A stretch of DNA of 64,000 nucleotides from Atopsyche davidsoni (Eukaryota > Arthropoda > Insecta > Trichoptera > Hydrobiosidae). The position numbers and the translations under genes were made by a program. Below the pieces are notes generated by a model, which was given only the letters and a program-made list of their open reading frames with translations, ran no database searches and had not been told where the DNA came from. Positions within the stretch are counted from its first letter, which is position 1, and the number at the start of each line of letters is the position of its first letter. This document shows, piece after piece, positions 22,861-36,661 of the stretch. The DNA lies in contig JAILWY010000012.1 in NCBI GenBank assembly GCA_022113835.1, positions 186,001 to 250,000 on the forward strand, written 5' to 3'.

Positions 22861-24890
22861 AGCGCCCGGCCCCCGCCCGAGGCCGCGGCGCCGCCGAGGA
22901 GGCCGGGCGGACGGGACCGCGTCTCGGCGCGTCGAGTTCGAACCGTCCGTCGGAGTCGCGTTTCATCGCGCGATGCGAAAATAATCTGCGAGCGGAGGAC
23001 CCGAACGCGACGCGTCCTCCTCCCGCATCGGACGGACGAGTGCGTTCGAAGTCCTCGACGGAGAGCTTTCGGTGGAATTCTATCTCGATATTTCCTCGCC
23101 CTTTATTGTTGGCATTTTCGACCGGAGAAAATTTGAAAACGAGTCGAAAATAAAAAGGTGAAAAATTACAAATAGCTAAGTGTAAGTTTTCTCATTTTTA
23201 AAATACGCGTCTATTGTAGACCGATCGGGGAGACTCGTCTCGTCTTTGGAATTGGAATATAAGCAATGCGTTTGCGCTATTTCTCTCTTTCTCGAAGCCT
23301 CATTTTCTTTACGCGTCGACCGATTCACCGACACCTACCCGTCTGCTCGCGCGGCGCGGGTGGCACGGGGGCACGGCCGACTCGGGGAGCTCGAGTGGCA
23401 CGGGGGCGCGGCTGGCGCGGGTCAAATTTCGGAACGCAAGTATCGGGCGATCATCGCGACTCGACCGCACTCCCTGCGTCACATTTCGTCGGAATCTCCC
23501 CGTATGTCCGTCGAGCCCCGGGAGAGGCGGCGGGGCGAGGTCGAGCGTAAAGCACCCTCGCGAGAGTCGCAGAAATGCCGAATCGCGCTCCGCTCTCAGG
23601 TCCGCTCCTCCAGGTCCGCTCCTCCAGGTCCGCTCCTCCAGATCCGATCCTCCTCTCGTCCGCTCCTCCGCTCTTCGCGTTTTCGGTGAATAAAAAGAAG
23701 ACGCGCGCCGCGGAAGAAGTCGGTTCCGGGCGCCGAATCATAACAGGGTCGCTTTTTTTGCGAGATCGACCGTGAAAATCGTCATCGCATCGTAGAACGG
23801 TTTCGCGAGACGCTCTAGCTCTCGTGAGACCGGAGAGGACGCGACTCCGCATCCCGGATCGCCGCGCACGGGTCGATCGGCGCGCGCGTCGCCTTCGCTC
23901 GAGTGAATTTTAAAATTTCAGCAACTCGTGTTTCGGCATTTAATATAAATGGAAAAGCAGGGCGCATCGCATTACCGGAACGCGGTAATGCGATGCGGAA
24001 CAAAACGCGGAGCATAACGGAACAAAATATACGCAATGCTGAATATTCGATGGGCATTTTGAATACTCCGTTGGGGGACTTTTACTTTTCGACAAGCGAG
24101 ACTCTGGTACCGATAGTAGGATTCGTTTATTTGAAGAGATTAAAATAAATTCGAAGGCCGCTCTCGCGATGCCCCGATGTAACTTGTGCTGATGTTTTTC
24201 AGATTATATTTTTACTCCTGCCGCTAGATGTCAGTACCGTTTGAAAAAGTAAAATGATACAAATCTAATAAAAATATATCCACGAATATAACATAAAATA
24301 AAATACAAATATCGCGATCCGGTTTGAGTCTCCTCTCGATCGATAGATAACTGTGAAGTAATAATATATACCGTTTCCAGGTACAAAAAACGAGAATTAT
24401 TACCGTAATTGAGTATGTAAAGTCAAAGCGATCAATTGAAAATGAAAAGTGAAATGGGTCATAAGTTTCAACTCTTTCACGATAAAACAGTCTACGAGGG
24501 TTCCCGGGGCACCCTACCCGGGAAGAAAGCCCGAGAAGTCAGCGAGCACATCCTGGAGTGACCGTCGTACCCTCTTCTTTTTACACCTGTTATTTTTGTT
24601 TTCCGTTTTGTTTTTGTTATAAATCTCTATCTGAGAAGTTCATGTACGCTCCCACCTAAGCCACACATTGCGAGCCCCACAACCTGCGCCCAGGATCGGG
24701 GGATAGCCACACATCATACCGTAACCTTAGCCTTAAGAACTATTGTAAATATAGATTTGGAGTGCTCTGCCATCTGCCGGCGGGGACTGCAAGTCGGTGT
24801 CGAGTGAAGGTCACGTGACTTTACCTCACTCACTCACTCACCCACTCGGTGAAGTCAAGCTATTGGAAAACTTCCACAGGCAGTGCAATC
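22861..24890. other. CpG-rich then AT-rich flank of the KLF gene
   Basis: Holds a short repeat of TCCGCTCCTCCAGG units at about 23600-23645 and CpG-dense blocks to about 23890. A short inverted repeat GCGATGCG...CGCATCGC-like stretch (CATCGCATTACCGG / CGGTAATGCGATG) lies at 23966-23996. 24480-24890 includes ACTCACTCACTCAC and may be part of an unrecognised element. No gene was seen. Confidence 0.4.
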
Positions 24891-24892
24891 AG

Positions 24893-25005
24893 AAATATAT
24901 ATATATATATTATTTATGTAAATATTTATTTCATATACACACATATATATATACACACATATGTAAATATTTATTTCATACATATATATATATATATATA
25001 TATTA
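24893..25005. repeat. (TA)n-rich tract with a duplicated spacer
   Basis: Runs of TA separated by two copies of TGTAAATATTTATTTCATA and ACACACATA-type pieces. Confidence 0.8.
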
Positions 25006-25146
25006 GCGGATACCTGGCGTGTGCTACTACGCTAAAAAAGAAATACATTTTTTTTATTTGTTTATTTAATATTTTGAGTTTTTTCGGTAAGTGTGTAAAT
25101 ATAAAGAATTTTCGGCGTTCCTACTCTAGAGAAAGCGACTTATAAT

Positions 25147-25613
25147 AGGCGTGACGACAGTATCAAAGAATCAAAGAAATAATTATTTTAAGGGAAAATA
25201 CATATTAAAAGGATTTAAAAAACTGATTTAGTTTTATTTAAAAATCTAAGATTAATAAGATTTTCAACAAATTAAAAGGTTAAAATACTGCAATCGGCCA
25301 TTTTGACTGAAACACCAATCACAGCGCATGACGTCATACCACCGTAAACAACTCTATGGTATTCAAATTGGTCTATGGTTTTCAATGCAAACACAATGAC
25401 ACGCCAGTTGACAATATAGTTAATGACGTCAGAGCGGACGCGATGACGTCACGCCTCGCGATGTCGCGTTTTCGCGCACTTTTGAAAAAATATTATAAAA
25501 ATGGCTTTAAACATCGTTAAACTCTAGTTTTTTACCGAAATAAAGTTTTTTTCGTAAATAGTAAACGTGTACCCCCATTATGGAAGAGGATTTGAAAATC
25601 TTTCGTCATGCCT
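25147..25613. repeat. 467-bp repeat, copy 2
   Basis: Same length and, by eye, same sequence as 16372-16838 (offset 8775), including three TGACGTCA sites at 25329, 25424 and 25444. It ends directly against the R1-like element. Identity over the whole length implies a very recent copy. Confidence 0.78.
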
Positions 25614-25900
25614 ATTGGCCGTGCGAAAAACAGAAGTTTTCTAAGTTCAATCCGGCAAAACTTTAATCAGGCTTCGAGCCTTGTTGATGGTTATGGCAAA
25701 AGCCATAAAAATAAATTTTGCTTGTTGTGTTCTAAGTGTAATATTTTGGAACTTTAGGAAAGCAAATCTTTTAAATGAAAAAAAGCCGTAAGTGTTGTAT
25801 TTTGTGGCTGTGTTGCTCGTTCTTCGGCATTTTCTTCGGTAAAATAAACACGTTGACAGTTTTCTAAATGTGAACAACCAAGACTAATCGACGACCGAGG

Positions 25901-26329
25901 ATGACACCCGGGGGATACCCACTGAACTCGACCAGTGCCGTTAAGTTCCTCCCGGCCCGGAGTGGAGCACGGACAGGCCTGGTCGACATCGTGACCCACG
26001 CAGTTGTATTCCTCATTGCGGCGGGCAAAATCCGCGTCGGATGGGTAAGCTGTCGAATGAGAGAGCACTTAGGCGTCCCCAAATACTTCAGGTGCCTCAA
26101 CTTTGGCCACGCGGCCCATCAATGCAGAGGCCAGGACCTAAGTAAACAGTGTTTCACCTGTGGCCGGCCTGGCCTTAAAGCCAAGGAGTGCTACAACAAT
26201 CCCAAGTGCTTCAAGTGCGCTTCCCAAGGGGGGAGAAGCGATCACGCGAAATGGAGTGGACAGTGTGCAGCCTTCAGGGAATACCTGAAGGCCTACAGAC
26301 AGCATGCCTCTGTACATCCTACAGATTAA
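25901..26329 (+). pseudogene. gag-like zinc-knuckle region of the R1-like element
   Basis: Translation carries CLNFGHAAHQC (expected CxxC, first spacing altered by Arg/Cys order), CFTCGRPGLKAKEC (His replaced by Leu) and CFKCASQGGRSDHAKWSGQC. These correspond to three CCHC knuckles of R1-type gag proteins. The upstream part of gag is missing or in other frames. Confidence 0.75.
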
Positions 26330-26678
26330 TCTGAACCATTGCAAGTCTGCACAGTCGCTGTTAGACCAGAAAGCGCGAGAGACACGAGCGGACATCGCCA
26401 TCATCTGTAAGGAGCACCATACCCCTCCGGAAAACAGCAGATGGACAAGCGACGTAACAGGCAAGACGGCCGTGGTCACCTTCGGCAATACGCCCATCGA
26501 AGAGGTTGGAACCATCGGACGCGGCTTCATCTGGATCCAGGTCGTACGTCAGTATAGCTGCTATATTTCGCCAAACGTGACACTGGCAGACTACGAGGCA
26601 TACCTCGCCCAACAAAAAAGGTTACGGAGTGGAACTCGAGGACGACATATAGAAGAAACACAGCGCTTGCAGATATGA
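26304..26678 (+). pseudogene. endonuclease N-terminal part of the R1-like element
   Basis: Begins LYILQINLNHCKSAQSLLDQ, the typical opening of the R1-clade endonuclease (QINLNHC). It is followed by ADIAIICKEHH, where the family usually has a Glu-containing SEQY/SEPY motif, and later GRGFIWIQ. The frame is lost near 26640, continuing in others. Confidence 0.75.
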
Positions 26679-27009
26679 CGGCGGGATTTGATCTGGTGAC
26701 ATGCAACGAGGGAGACAGCAGCGCGTTCCGGAAAATAACGTCGGAGTCGGTGATTTACGTCACCTTCGCCAGCCCTTGAACTACACGTGCGCTTCGAAGT
26801 TGGAGGGTTCTGGAGGACGAGTCGCTGAGCGACCATCTATACATTTCCTATGAAATCTTCAACCAAAACCCCCTCTACAACACAACATCACCGCCAGATC
26901 GAGTACTGTCCTGGAACTTGGCGAAGATGGATTGAGACAGATTCTCGAAGAAATTTGCAACGTCCAACGACCCGCAAAGTAACGCTAGCTCTGTTCAAGC
27001 GAATGAGCG

Positions 27010-28190
27010 ATGTCTGCGAAGAGTCAATGCCATGAAGAGACAGCCATCCCACCTGTATACTGGTGGAATGACAACATTGCAGCCCTACGCAGGACATCGA
27101 TTGCAGCCAGACGTGTGCTCCAGCGCAAGCGACGACGCAGAGCAAGCATTCTCAACTGCATTGTGGCGGTGGCCAACGCCAAAGCTGCTAGACAATCGTT
27201 TGCATTCGCTATCAAAGCAGCCAAAGAGAAGTGCTGGAGAAACCTGTGCCTACAAGTCGATAACGACCCTTGGGGCAGGGAGTATCTACATGTAAGGAAA
27301 CAATTAATATTTTCGGAGGCAATTCCAGGAATAACTCTGCCAGGAATGTTGGAGACGATCCTGGACGCCCTATTCCCCACTCGCCCTGCAACCTACAACT
27401 ACAACCAGTGCCTTGTCAAACACACCTTTCCGAGGTGCTGGAAAGCAGCCCGCCTAGTGCTGGCGCGCAAGGAAGGCAAGCCGGCAGGCCTGCCCTCGTC
27501 CTACAGACCGCTATGCATGCTGGACGGACTGGACAAGTTGCTCGAGCGCATGGTGAAGACCAGACTTGAAGTAGAGATTGAAGAAAACGGCGGACTATCC
27601 GACGTCCATTACGGGTTCCGCAGAGGCAGATCGACCGCAGACCCGATTAGCAGAGTCCATCGGAAGATGAAGGAAGCTAACGCCGGAACACGGTGCACGC
27701 GCGAGTACTGTCTCCTCATCACTCTTGACGTCAAAACGCCTTCAACAGTGCCTCATGGGACATTATTCTCGGAGCCTTAGAGAAGAGGTGCATCTCTGCC
27801 TACCTCCGCCGGATCATCTCCAGTTACTTAGATGACCGTGTCGTCCGATACTCCACAGCATGCGCCCCCCCAGCCGTGAGACACCTCACGTGCGGAGTCC
27901 TGCAAGGTTCCGTCCTCGAACCCTTGCTGTGGAATGTAATGTTCGATGCGGTACTAAACACGGAACTGCTGGAGGGAACGGAGGAGATAGGATTCGCTGA
28001 TGACATTGGCGTTGTCGTCGCAGAAAGAACCATTGGCGAACTGGAGGCGAGAACTAACGAAGCCCTCAGGAGAATCTCCCACAGCCTTGCAGAGAATAGG
28101 CAAGAGCTCGCCTGCCGCAAGACGGGAGCGGTGATGATCTGTGGCAGACGGAGGTACCCACACCTAATATCAATGTGGGTGGGCAAATAA
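27010..28190 (+). pseudogene. reverse transcriptase of the R1-like element, frameshifted
   Basis: The first part (to 27780) has FPRCWKAARLVLARKEGKP, SSYRPLCMLDGLDKLLERM and HYGFRRGRSTADPI, which are RT palm/finger motifs. It then shifts near 27735, where LDVK precedes the break. The second part (27876-28190) has GVLQGSVLEPLLWN and GFADDIGVVV. The YADD/FADD box with both Asp is kept, but the shift disables the gene. Confidence 0.85.
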
Positions 28191-28632
28191 TCTCACAGAA
28201 GTCCGCCCGATAGCTGGGCGTGCACACCTCGCTGAAGTACACGGACCACATACGACGAACCACTCGGAAAGCTGCCGGAACCACTGAAGCAATTACACAA
28301 ATGCTGCCCAACGAAGGAGGACCGATGCAATGCAAGCGGAAATTGCTGGCCAGCGTGACGATGTCACAGATCCTGTACGGTGCGGAGACGTGGGCGAACA
28401 CGATGGAGATCTCCCACTTCAAGAACATGCTGACTGGCGTCCAGCGCAGAGCAGTGCTCAGGGTATGCGGCTACAGCTCGGAGGACGCAGCTCTGGTGAT
28501 AGCAGGCATGCCGCCAGTAGATCTGATGGCCCGAAAACGCCAAAAGATCTAAGAGGCGAGACAACGAAAGGAGAGCCTCGTCGTTATCAGGACCAGCGTG
28601 AGGGCAGACGTCACTGTGACTAGGTAACAGCG

Positions 28633-28845
28633 ATGGGCGGCATCAACCATAGGGCGCTGGACGCGAAGGCTCATACCGGACATCCGCCTGGGGATCTCGT
28701 GACGCCATGGCCAGGTCACTTACAGGCTGACCTAACTAGTCTCAAGGCACGGCTGCTTGTCAACGCAAGCTGCCCACTGTGTGACAACCACAGCGACGAC
28801 GCGGAGCACGCCTTCCTCAACTGCGGAGCGACCGAAGTGGAGTGA
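28633..28845 (+). pseudogene. C-terminal CCHC motif of the R1-like element
   Basis: Reads CPLCDNHSDDAEHAFLNC, the CCHC motif found at the C-terminal end of R1-clade ORF2 after the RT. An in-frame stop follows close by (TGA after EVE). Confidence 0.75.
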
Positions 28846-29294
28846 TGGCGACTCCGGAACAGTATTGGCATCGTCTGGACGGCGGATGACCTAATGCCGT
28901 CCATGCTAAAGGACCAGCGAGTTTGGGACGGAGTCGTCTCCTTTGCCGAGAAGACCATGACCCGAAGGGGGGAGCTCGAGGGGCAACGCTAGGTAGACCC
29001 CAGAGCTTCGACCTGAGGAGAAGCCCACGGACAAGAACGGCGCTGAAGAGGATCGAGAGCTGAAGAGCACGAGACACCATTTTCATGTTTTTCAGCGCAT
29101 CCGTCAACGGAGACGCTGTGCTCATAGATAGTCAGGGAGGGGAGGCAGACTAGGGAACAGCGAAAAGTGCGCTCCCTGGGAGAGGGGGGACTCAAGAATG
29201 AATGAATTGTGTATGATTGTTTAGTATTATATTTGATTTATTTATAAAAATCAAAGACCAGCTGTCGGCACTCGGAAGTAGTACTACATCGCTA

Positions 29295-29445
29295 TTCACA
29301 ACGCTATAGCAATTTACAACGATGCTCTTGGTGGTTGCGAAATTGGTATTAATATCGACGATAGGCCACTGAATAGCATTCGTTACGCCGATGACACTGT
29401 AGACCTGCAGACCCTAGTCAACAATGTTAACTATAACAGCCGTAA
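29295..29445 (+). pseudogene. fragment of another reverse transcriptase
   Basis: Translation IYNDALGGCEIGINIDDRPL, then SIRYADDTVDLQTLV, contains the YADD catalytic box and differs from the R1-like RT upstream. It is a short fragment of a second non-LTR family. Confidence 0.65.
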
Positions 29446-29452
29446 GTACGGT

Positions 29453-29495
29453 CCCGATCCCGGTCCCGGTCCCGGTCCCGGTCCCGGTCCCGGCG
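29453..29495 (+). repeat. CGGTCC hexamer repeat
   Basis: About seven tandem CCCGGT units. Confidence 0.85.
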
Positions 29496-29685
29496 GCGTT
29501 GCGGGCATCGCGCACTCCGAGGATCGGAATTATTATTATTAAATTGACGTATGGCTTCAACATTCCGCGCACCGCTGATGATGAGTCGCCATTATTAGAG
29601 CGGTTAGCGAACGGAGCTTCTATGCTTGTTTCATTATAGAAATGGCATACGATTAAATTTTATAATTTGTTAAAACGAAATGTAT

Positions 29686-30073
29686 TGTAACGTGCCAGGT
29701 CTCCAATAATTAAAACATGATTTATTTGCACTATTTATATTTAACTTATATTATACAGAGTCTTCACAACTATTTATATTAACACATATTTATATCAACG
29801 ACACCCGAGGACTATCTCGCGCTCACGGCTCCCGAGAACTGTCTATCGAGCACTACTCCCGAGCACTACTCCCGAGCACTCTCTACCGAGCACTCCTTCC
29901 GAGGACTCTCTGTCAAGCACTGACCCGGTCGTCTTGTCGCTCGTTCTCCAAGACCGCGTATTGTCGCCCCTAAACGACGGTCGCTCGATCATTCCAGATG
30001 TTTCTGGACTATGGACTAGAAGTAGACTCTGGTGTAGAATCGCTTCGATCGATTCTACCGCTAACCCGTTACA
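29686..30073 (-). mobile_element. solo LTR, family 1
   Basis: 388 bases, with TG...CA borders (TGTAACGTGCC ... CCCGTTACA) and flanking 4-bp duplication GTAT (29682-29685, 30074-30077). The sequence closely matches the LTRs at 35724 and 38367. No internal region is attached. The inside carries repeats of CGAGCACT. Confidence 0.9.
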
Positions 30074-30210
30074 GTATGTCACGAAAGCCTCAAAACGAGA
30101 GTTTAAAAAATGATAACACTCGAACTATCGCAATGCAGCAGAAAGAAATGCAATCGAAATGACCGAATCGACAACTTCAAAGTTCTTGAAATCTTGTGAT
30201 ATGACTCTTA

Positions 30211-30435
30211 TTCAATATTTTTGACAAAGAGTACTCGGTGGAATGCCATTTTAATATATATAATAAAAATACTTTTGTGATTTTACCAAATGTTTAATTT
30301 TATTAGTGACCGGTTTCGCCAACCTTTCCCGTTGGCATTCTCAGTTTGATCATGCCGACGGGAATGTCGGCGAAACCGGTCACCGACAAAATTAAACATA
30401 TGGAAAAATCACAAAAGTATTTTTATTTAAAATAA
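30211..30435. repeat. dispersed foldback repeat with hammerhead-like motif, copy 1
   Basis: Begins ATTCAATATTTTTGACA, then GAGTACTCGGTGGAAT and a central palindrome GTGACCGGTTTCGCC ... GGCGAAACCGGTCAC (30307-30381). Each half contains a 6-bp stem with a small loop followed by GAAACCGGTC, the arrangement of the minimal hammerhead ribozymes known from Penelope-like elements. The CTGATGA box is altered on both strands (TTGATCA; CTGAGAA), so activity is not expected. Confidence 0.55.
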
Positions 30436-30686
30436 AAAAAATCTTAAAATCTTGTCTTCATACATATGTGAAGGAAAATTTATAAATATTTTATTTAAAA
30501 AATATGCTTTAATTCTCAGGCTTTATCTATTATCGAATTATATCATAGATTCATCACTTTTTTATTCTTATTCAAAATAAAGCTTCTAAGTACAAACGCT
30601 CTGTCCTACCGTCGCAGAGCCGCCGCCGGTGCGTGCGGCACGTTGACGCTGCTTTACACATTAACTTTTCATTTTTATGATATCAA

Positions 30687-30689
<3 letters not shown>

Positions 30690-30777
<88 letters not shown>
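30690..30777. repeat. (TA)n microsatellite
   Basis: An uninterrupted TA run of about 88 bases directly left of transposon copy A. Confidence 0.97.
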
Positions 30778-33496
<2,719 letters not shown>

Positions 33497-33799
33497 GGTG
33501 TCCCTTATATGACAAAAAATTTTTTTTTTCAAATTTAGAAATGCATACCCTCTACATTTTTTACTAATACTATAAGATACTTAAATATAAAATTTCATCT
33601 TCCTAACATAATTGCAACCAGTGCCGACCGAGCTTCAAAATTTAGTAAAAAACGTGTTTTGTCTTGATATTTCGGTCTGGTATAAAATCATTATAAATGC
33701 AAAAAATTAAGTGAATAAAAGTAAAAATTCAATTAGATGAACATAATATCTTTAATCAAAAACATAAAGTAATAACAATCAGTCAGGGTAACTTTTTTT

Positions 33800-35350
33800 T
33801 TAGAGTTGTTTTTTTACAGTCCGGATACAATTTTCTATGTTTGACGGGTCATAGCGTTTGCTAAAATCTGAGGTTTTGTCCCGGTTGAAGTTGGCAATCA
33901 TTTTCTTCTTAGTTTGGTTATCAACTTCATCATCAAACAGTGATAGAATAACTGTCTCTTCACATAAATACCACAAGTGATGGCTAAACTTGCTTATAGA
34001 AGCATTAGAAATTGTTGCGTCAACTTTTTCGTACTCTTTTAACATCTTCAAGAAGCGCAAATCTTGGTTAGGTGCTTTAATCGCCACTGTACATTCGAGC
34101 CAAGGTTTAACATACAATATCACGACAAGTAAGCAAACATCTTGTAGAGCAGAGGTGTCAAACTCAATTTTGCAGAGGGCCATATATTCAATTTAGTATG
34201 TGTAGGCGGGCCAGATTCAAATAAAATATGTCTAAAAACTCTAAAAAACATGATTCTTCTTTCTGTGACACATTGCGATCGCGGGCCGTATTGATACGGC
34301 CCGAGGGCTGGATGCGGCCCGCGGGCCGTATCTTTGACATGACTGTTGTAGAGCCTTTTTGTCCTTCGCAGTTATTCTGCATTGTGACTAAAGTAAACAT
34401 ATTTTTAAAGAATAGATCGCTCTCGCCATCCAGCGTGCCTGATGCATGGCTCCGGGGGGGCTTAGTTTTAATTTTTCCTCTGTGTCTCCTCCCAAAAATA
34501 TTACGCACAGTTCGACCAATTTGCGGTAGTCATCTCTTACATAACCGTTGTCTAATTCTGCCTTATAAAATATTAACAAAGCTTGAATGTCTGTCTCGGC
34601 AACACGTTGTTTTACGAAATTAAGAGATGGTTCAATGTTACTAGCGTCGATGTTTTTCCAATTTTCTCTGAACTTTTTAAATATTGGAATACTTGGGCTA
34701 CTAGTAATTTGCTTAATTTTGGTTTCAAAGACAGCTTTTAGGACCAATTCATAAACATGATGACGACAGGCGAAAAGCAGCAATTCTCTTCCTAAAGTTT
34801 GCTCCAAAATAGCACAAGCTCCATTGAAACGGCCAGTATTGGAAGCTGTTGTGTCGCAGCACATTATTTGTACTTTATCGTGAAGGTTCCAGTCGAAGAG
34901 AGCTGTTGAGACAGCCTTAGCTTGATGTTTTCCAGAAGAATGTTCTAGTTTCGACACTGCAAGAAGCTGTTCCTTATCGTCAAACGAAGCAATAACTGGC
35001 AAGCGTTCTTCTTTAGAACTTCGTACATCCAACCCGGGTAATGGTTTTCCATCTAAATGTACTGTGACTACGTCGGGTACATTGTTTTGGAAGTCAGATT
35101 TTGTTGCTTCTGCCCTTGATTTTCTAGTTTCAGTACGAATTCGCTGAATCGAGGATTTGTTAATAGGGAAATCATCGCTGTTCAGACCAAGCGCTTCTAC
35201 CACCGCATTAAGAATGTAAACGGAGTCTCTAATACTTAGCTGGAATCGATCTAAAGCTGCAACTAGTTTAGGTGTTACGAGATTCTTTCTACCTCTTTTT
35301 GAACTTTGTTCATGGCAGGGAACGTCCGGCAAGCTGAGTTCAGAATTCAA
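33800..35350 (-). pseudogene. transposase-like pseudogene of copy B
   Basis: The part 34388-35350 reads SLPDVPCHEQSSKRGRKN, then LNSDDFPINKSSIQRIRTE, then the shared region with VTVHLDGKPLPGL, CCDTTASNTGRFNGAC and FACRHHVYELVLKAVF. The inserted MITE at 34150-34345 and frame breaks separate it from the C-terminal part (33800-34140: ILYVKPWLECTVAIKAPNQD). The N-terminal domain present in copy A is missing. Because the two copies lack different parts, the family's full protein is probably longer than either. Confidence 0.75.
34150..34345. mobile_element. hAT MITE with an empty-site comparison
   Basis: 196 bases, with ends CAGAGGTGTCAAACTC and GTATCTTTGACATGACTG, and an 8-bp duplication TTGTAGAG (34142-34149, 34346-34353). 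The same place in copy A (about 31795) has a single TTGTAGAG and no insertion, which confirms the borders. The interior has GGGCCGTATTGATACGGCCC, a short palindrome. Confidence 0.92.
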
Positions 35351-35723
35351 GATCTGTTCTTCGTCCGAACTTGTCGATTAGATGGTAATTTTGCACCATT
35401 TATTTGATATCTAGGCAAACCGACAAGGAAAATATTTTGTTAATTACTCTGTAATTCCACCGACATGTTAACGCACTAAACAATGGAGCACTACTAATCT
35501 CAAAAATCACGTATGAAATGACAAATAAAACATGTAGTTAAAAGTCACAGCGCAGTACTTACGCAACTTGTATGGACAAGTTAAAATCGCAAGTCGGCAC
35601 GGATTATCGTTTATAAATCGAACTAATATTTTTTTCTAGACAATATAGGGTTATTACTAAACTTTTAAGAAGGTATGCGTAAAAAAATATCGAACTTGAA
35701 ATTTAAGGGACACCCTAATATAT

Positions 35724-36112
35724 TGTAACGCGCCGGGTCTCCAATAATTAAAACATGATTTATTTGCACTATTTATATTTAACTTATATTATACAGAGTC
35801 TTCACAACTATTTATATTAACACATATTTATATCAACGACACCCGAGGACTGTCTCGCGCTCACGGCTCCCGAGAACTGTCTATCGAGCACTACTCCCGA
35901 GCACTACTCCCGAGCACTCTCTACCGAGCACTCCTTCCGAGGACTCTCTGTCAAGCACTGGCGCCGGTCGTCTTGTCGCTCGTTCTTCAAGACCACGTAT
36001 TGTCGCCCCTAAACGACGGTCGCTTGATCATTACAGATGTTTCTGGACTATGGACTAGAAGTAGACTCTGGAGTAGAATCGCTTCGATCGATTCTACCGC
36101 TAACCCGTTACA
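35724..36112 (-). mobile_element. LTR (3' LTR of the family 1 retrotransposon)
   Basis: 389 bases, TGTAACGCGCC ... CCCGTTACA as read on plus. It differs from the LTR at 38367 by one base pair of length (CTCCAAT versus CTCAAT) and little else, indicating a young insertion. It is preceded on the minus strand by a polypurine tract, GAGAAGGGGGTAG, just outside its inner edge (36113-36125). Confidence 0.92.
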
Positions 36113-36661
36113 CTACCCCCTTCTCAGGCATTGTTCCGTCCCGGAACACTCGTTGCCTTATCTGCTGATCCTCCTTGCGCCCGTCATCGTTCTCACTGCA
36201 GCCACGCCGCGGGTCCTCACGCCGTTCTTTCCGGCGCCCGAAGTCGCTTCCATCGCGGCCACGCTGCCGATTCCCGCGCCGATCCATCCGACGCTCAATC
36301 TCGCTCCTGCACCGGCCATGCCATCGATTTACGCACCGATCCTCCAGGCTCCAAGGAAACCACAATTCTTCTATTCCGTTCCTTTGGTGTTTACATCTGC
36401 CACAGGATCGCTCGTTGCTAGCCGCGGCCGTCGACGAGCGTAATTCTCACGCAATTTAAAACTTTCACGCTCGCAGTTTATTCGTCGTGGTGTAAAGTGT
36501 CGAGACGAATACATCTGTTCTGTACAATGGTTATTACTGAACTGACTAAGTGCGAGAATGCAACATAGATTCCGTATTATTGTATCCTACCTACGTTACA
36601 TCCTCGCACTCATCTTTAACCCTTTCATGCCCTAAGTACTTTACAAAAAAAGATATTTTAC

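Larger units (their letters stand above)
25614..29210 (+). mobile_element. R1-clade-like non-LTR retrotransposon, decayed
   Basis: Coding pieces occur in the expected order on the plus strand: gag zinc knuckles (25901-26327), AP endonuclease start (26304-26678), reverse transcriptase (27010-28190), and a C-terminal Cys/His motif (28633-28845). Frames shift several times, so it is not functional. The left border is taken at the end of the 467-bp repeat, the right border at a final AT-rich stretch near 29210; both are approximate. Confidence 0.8.
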
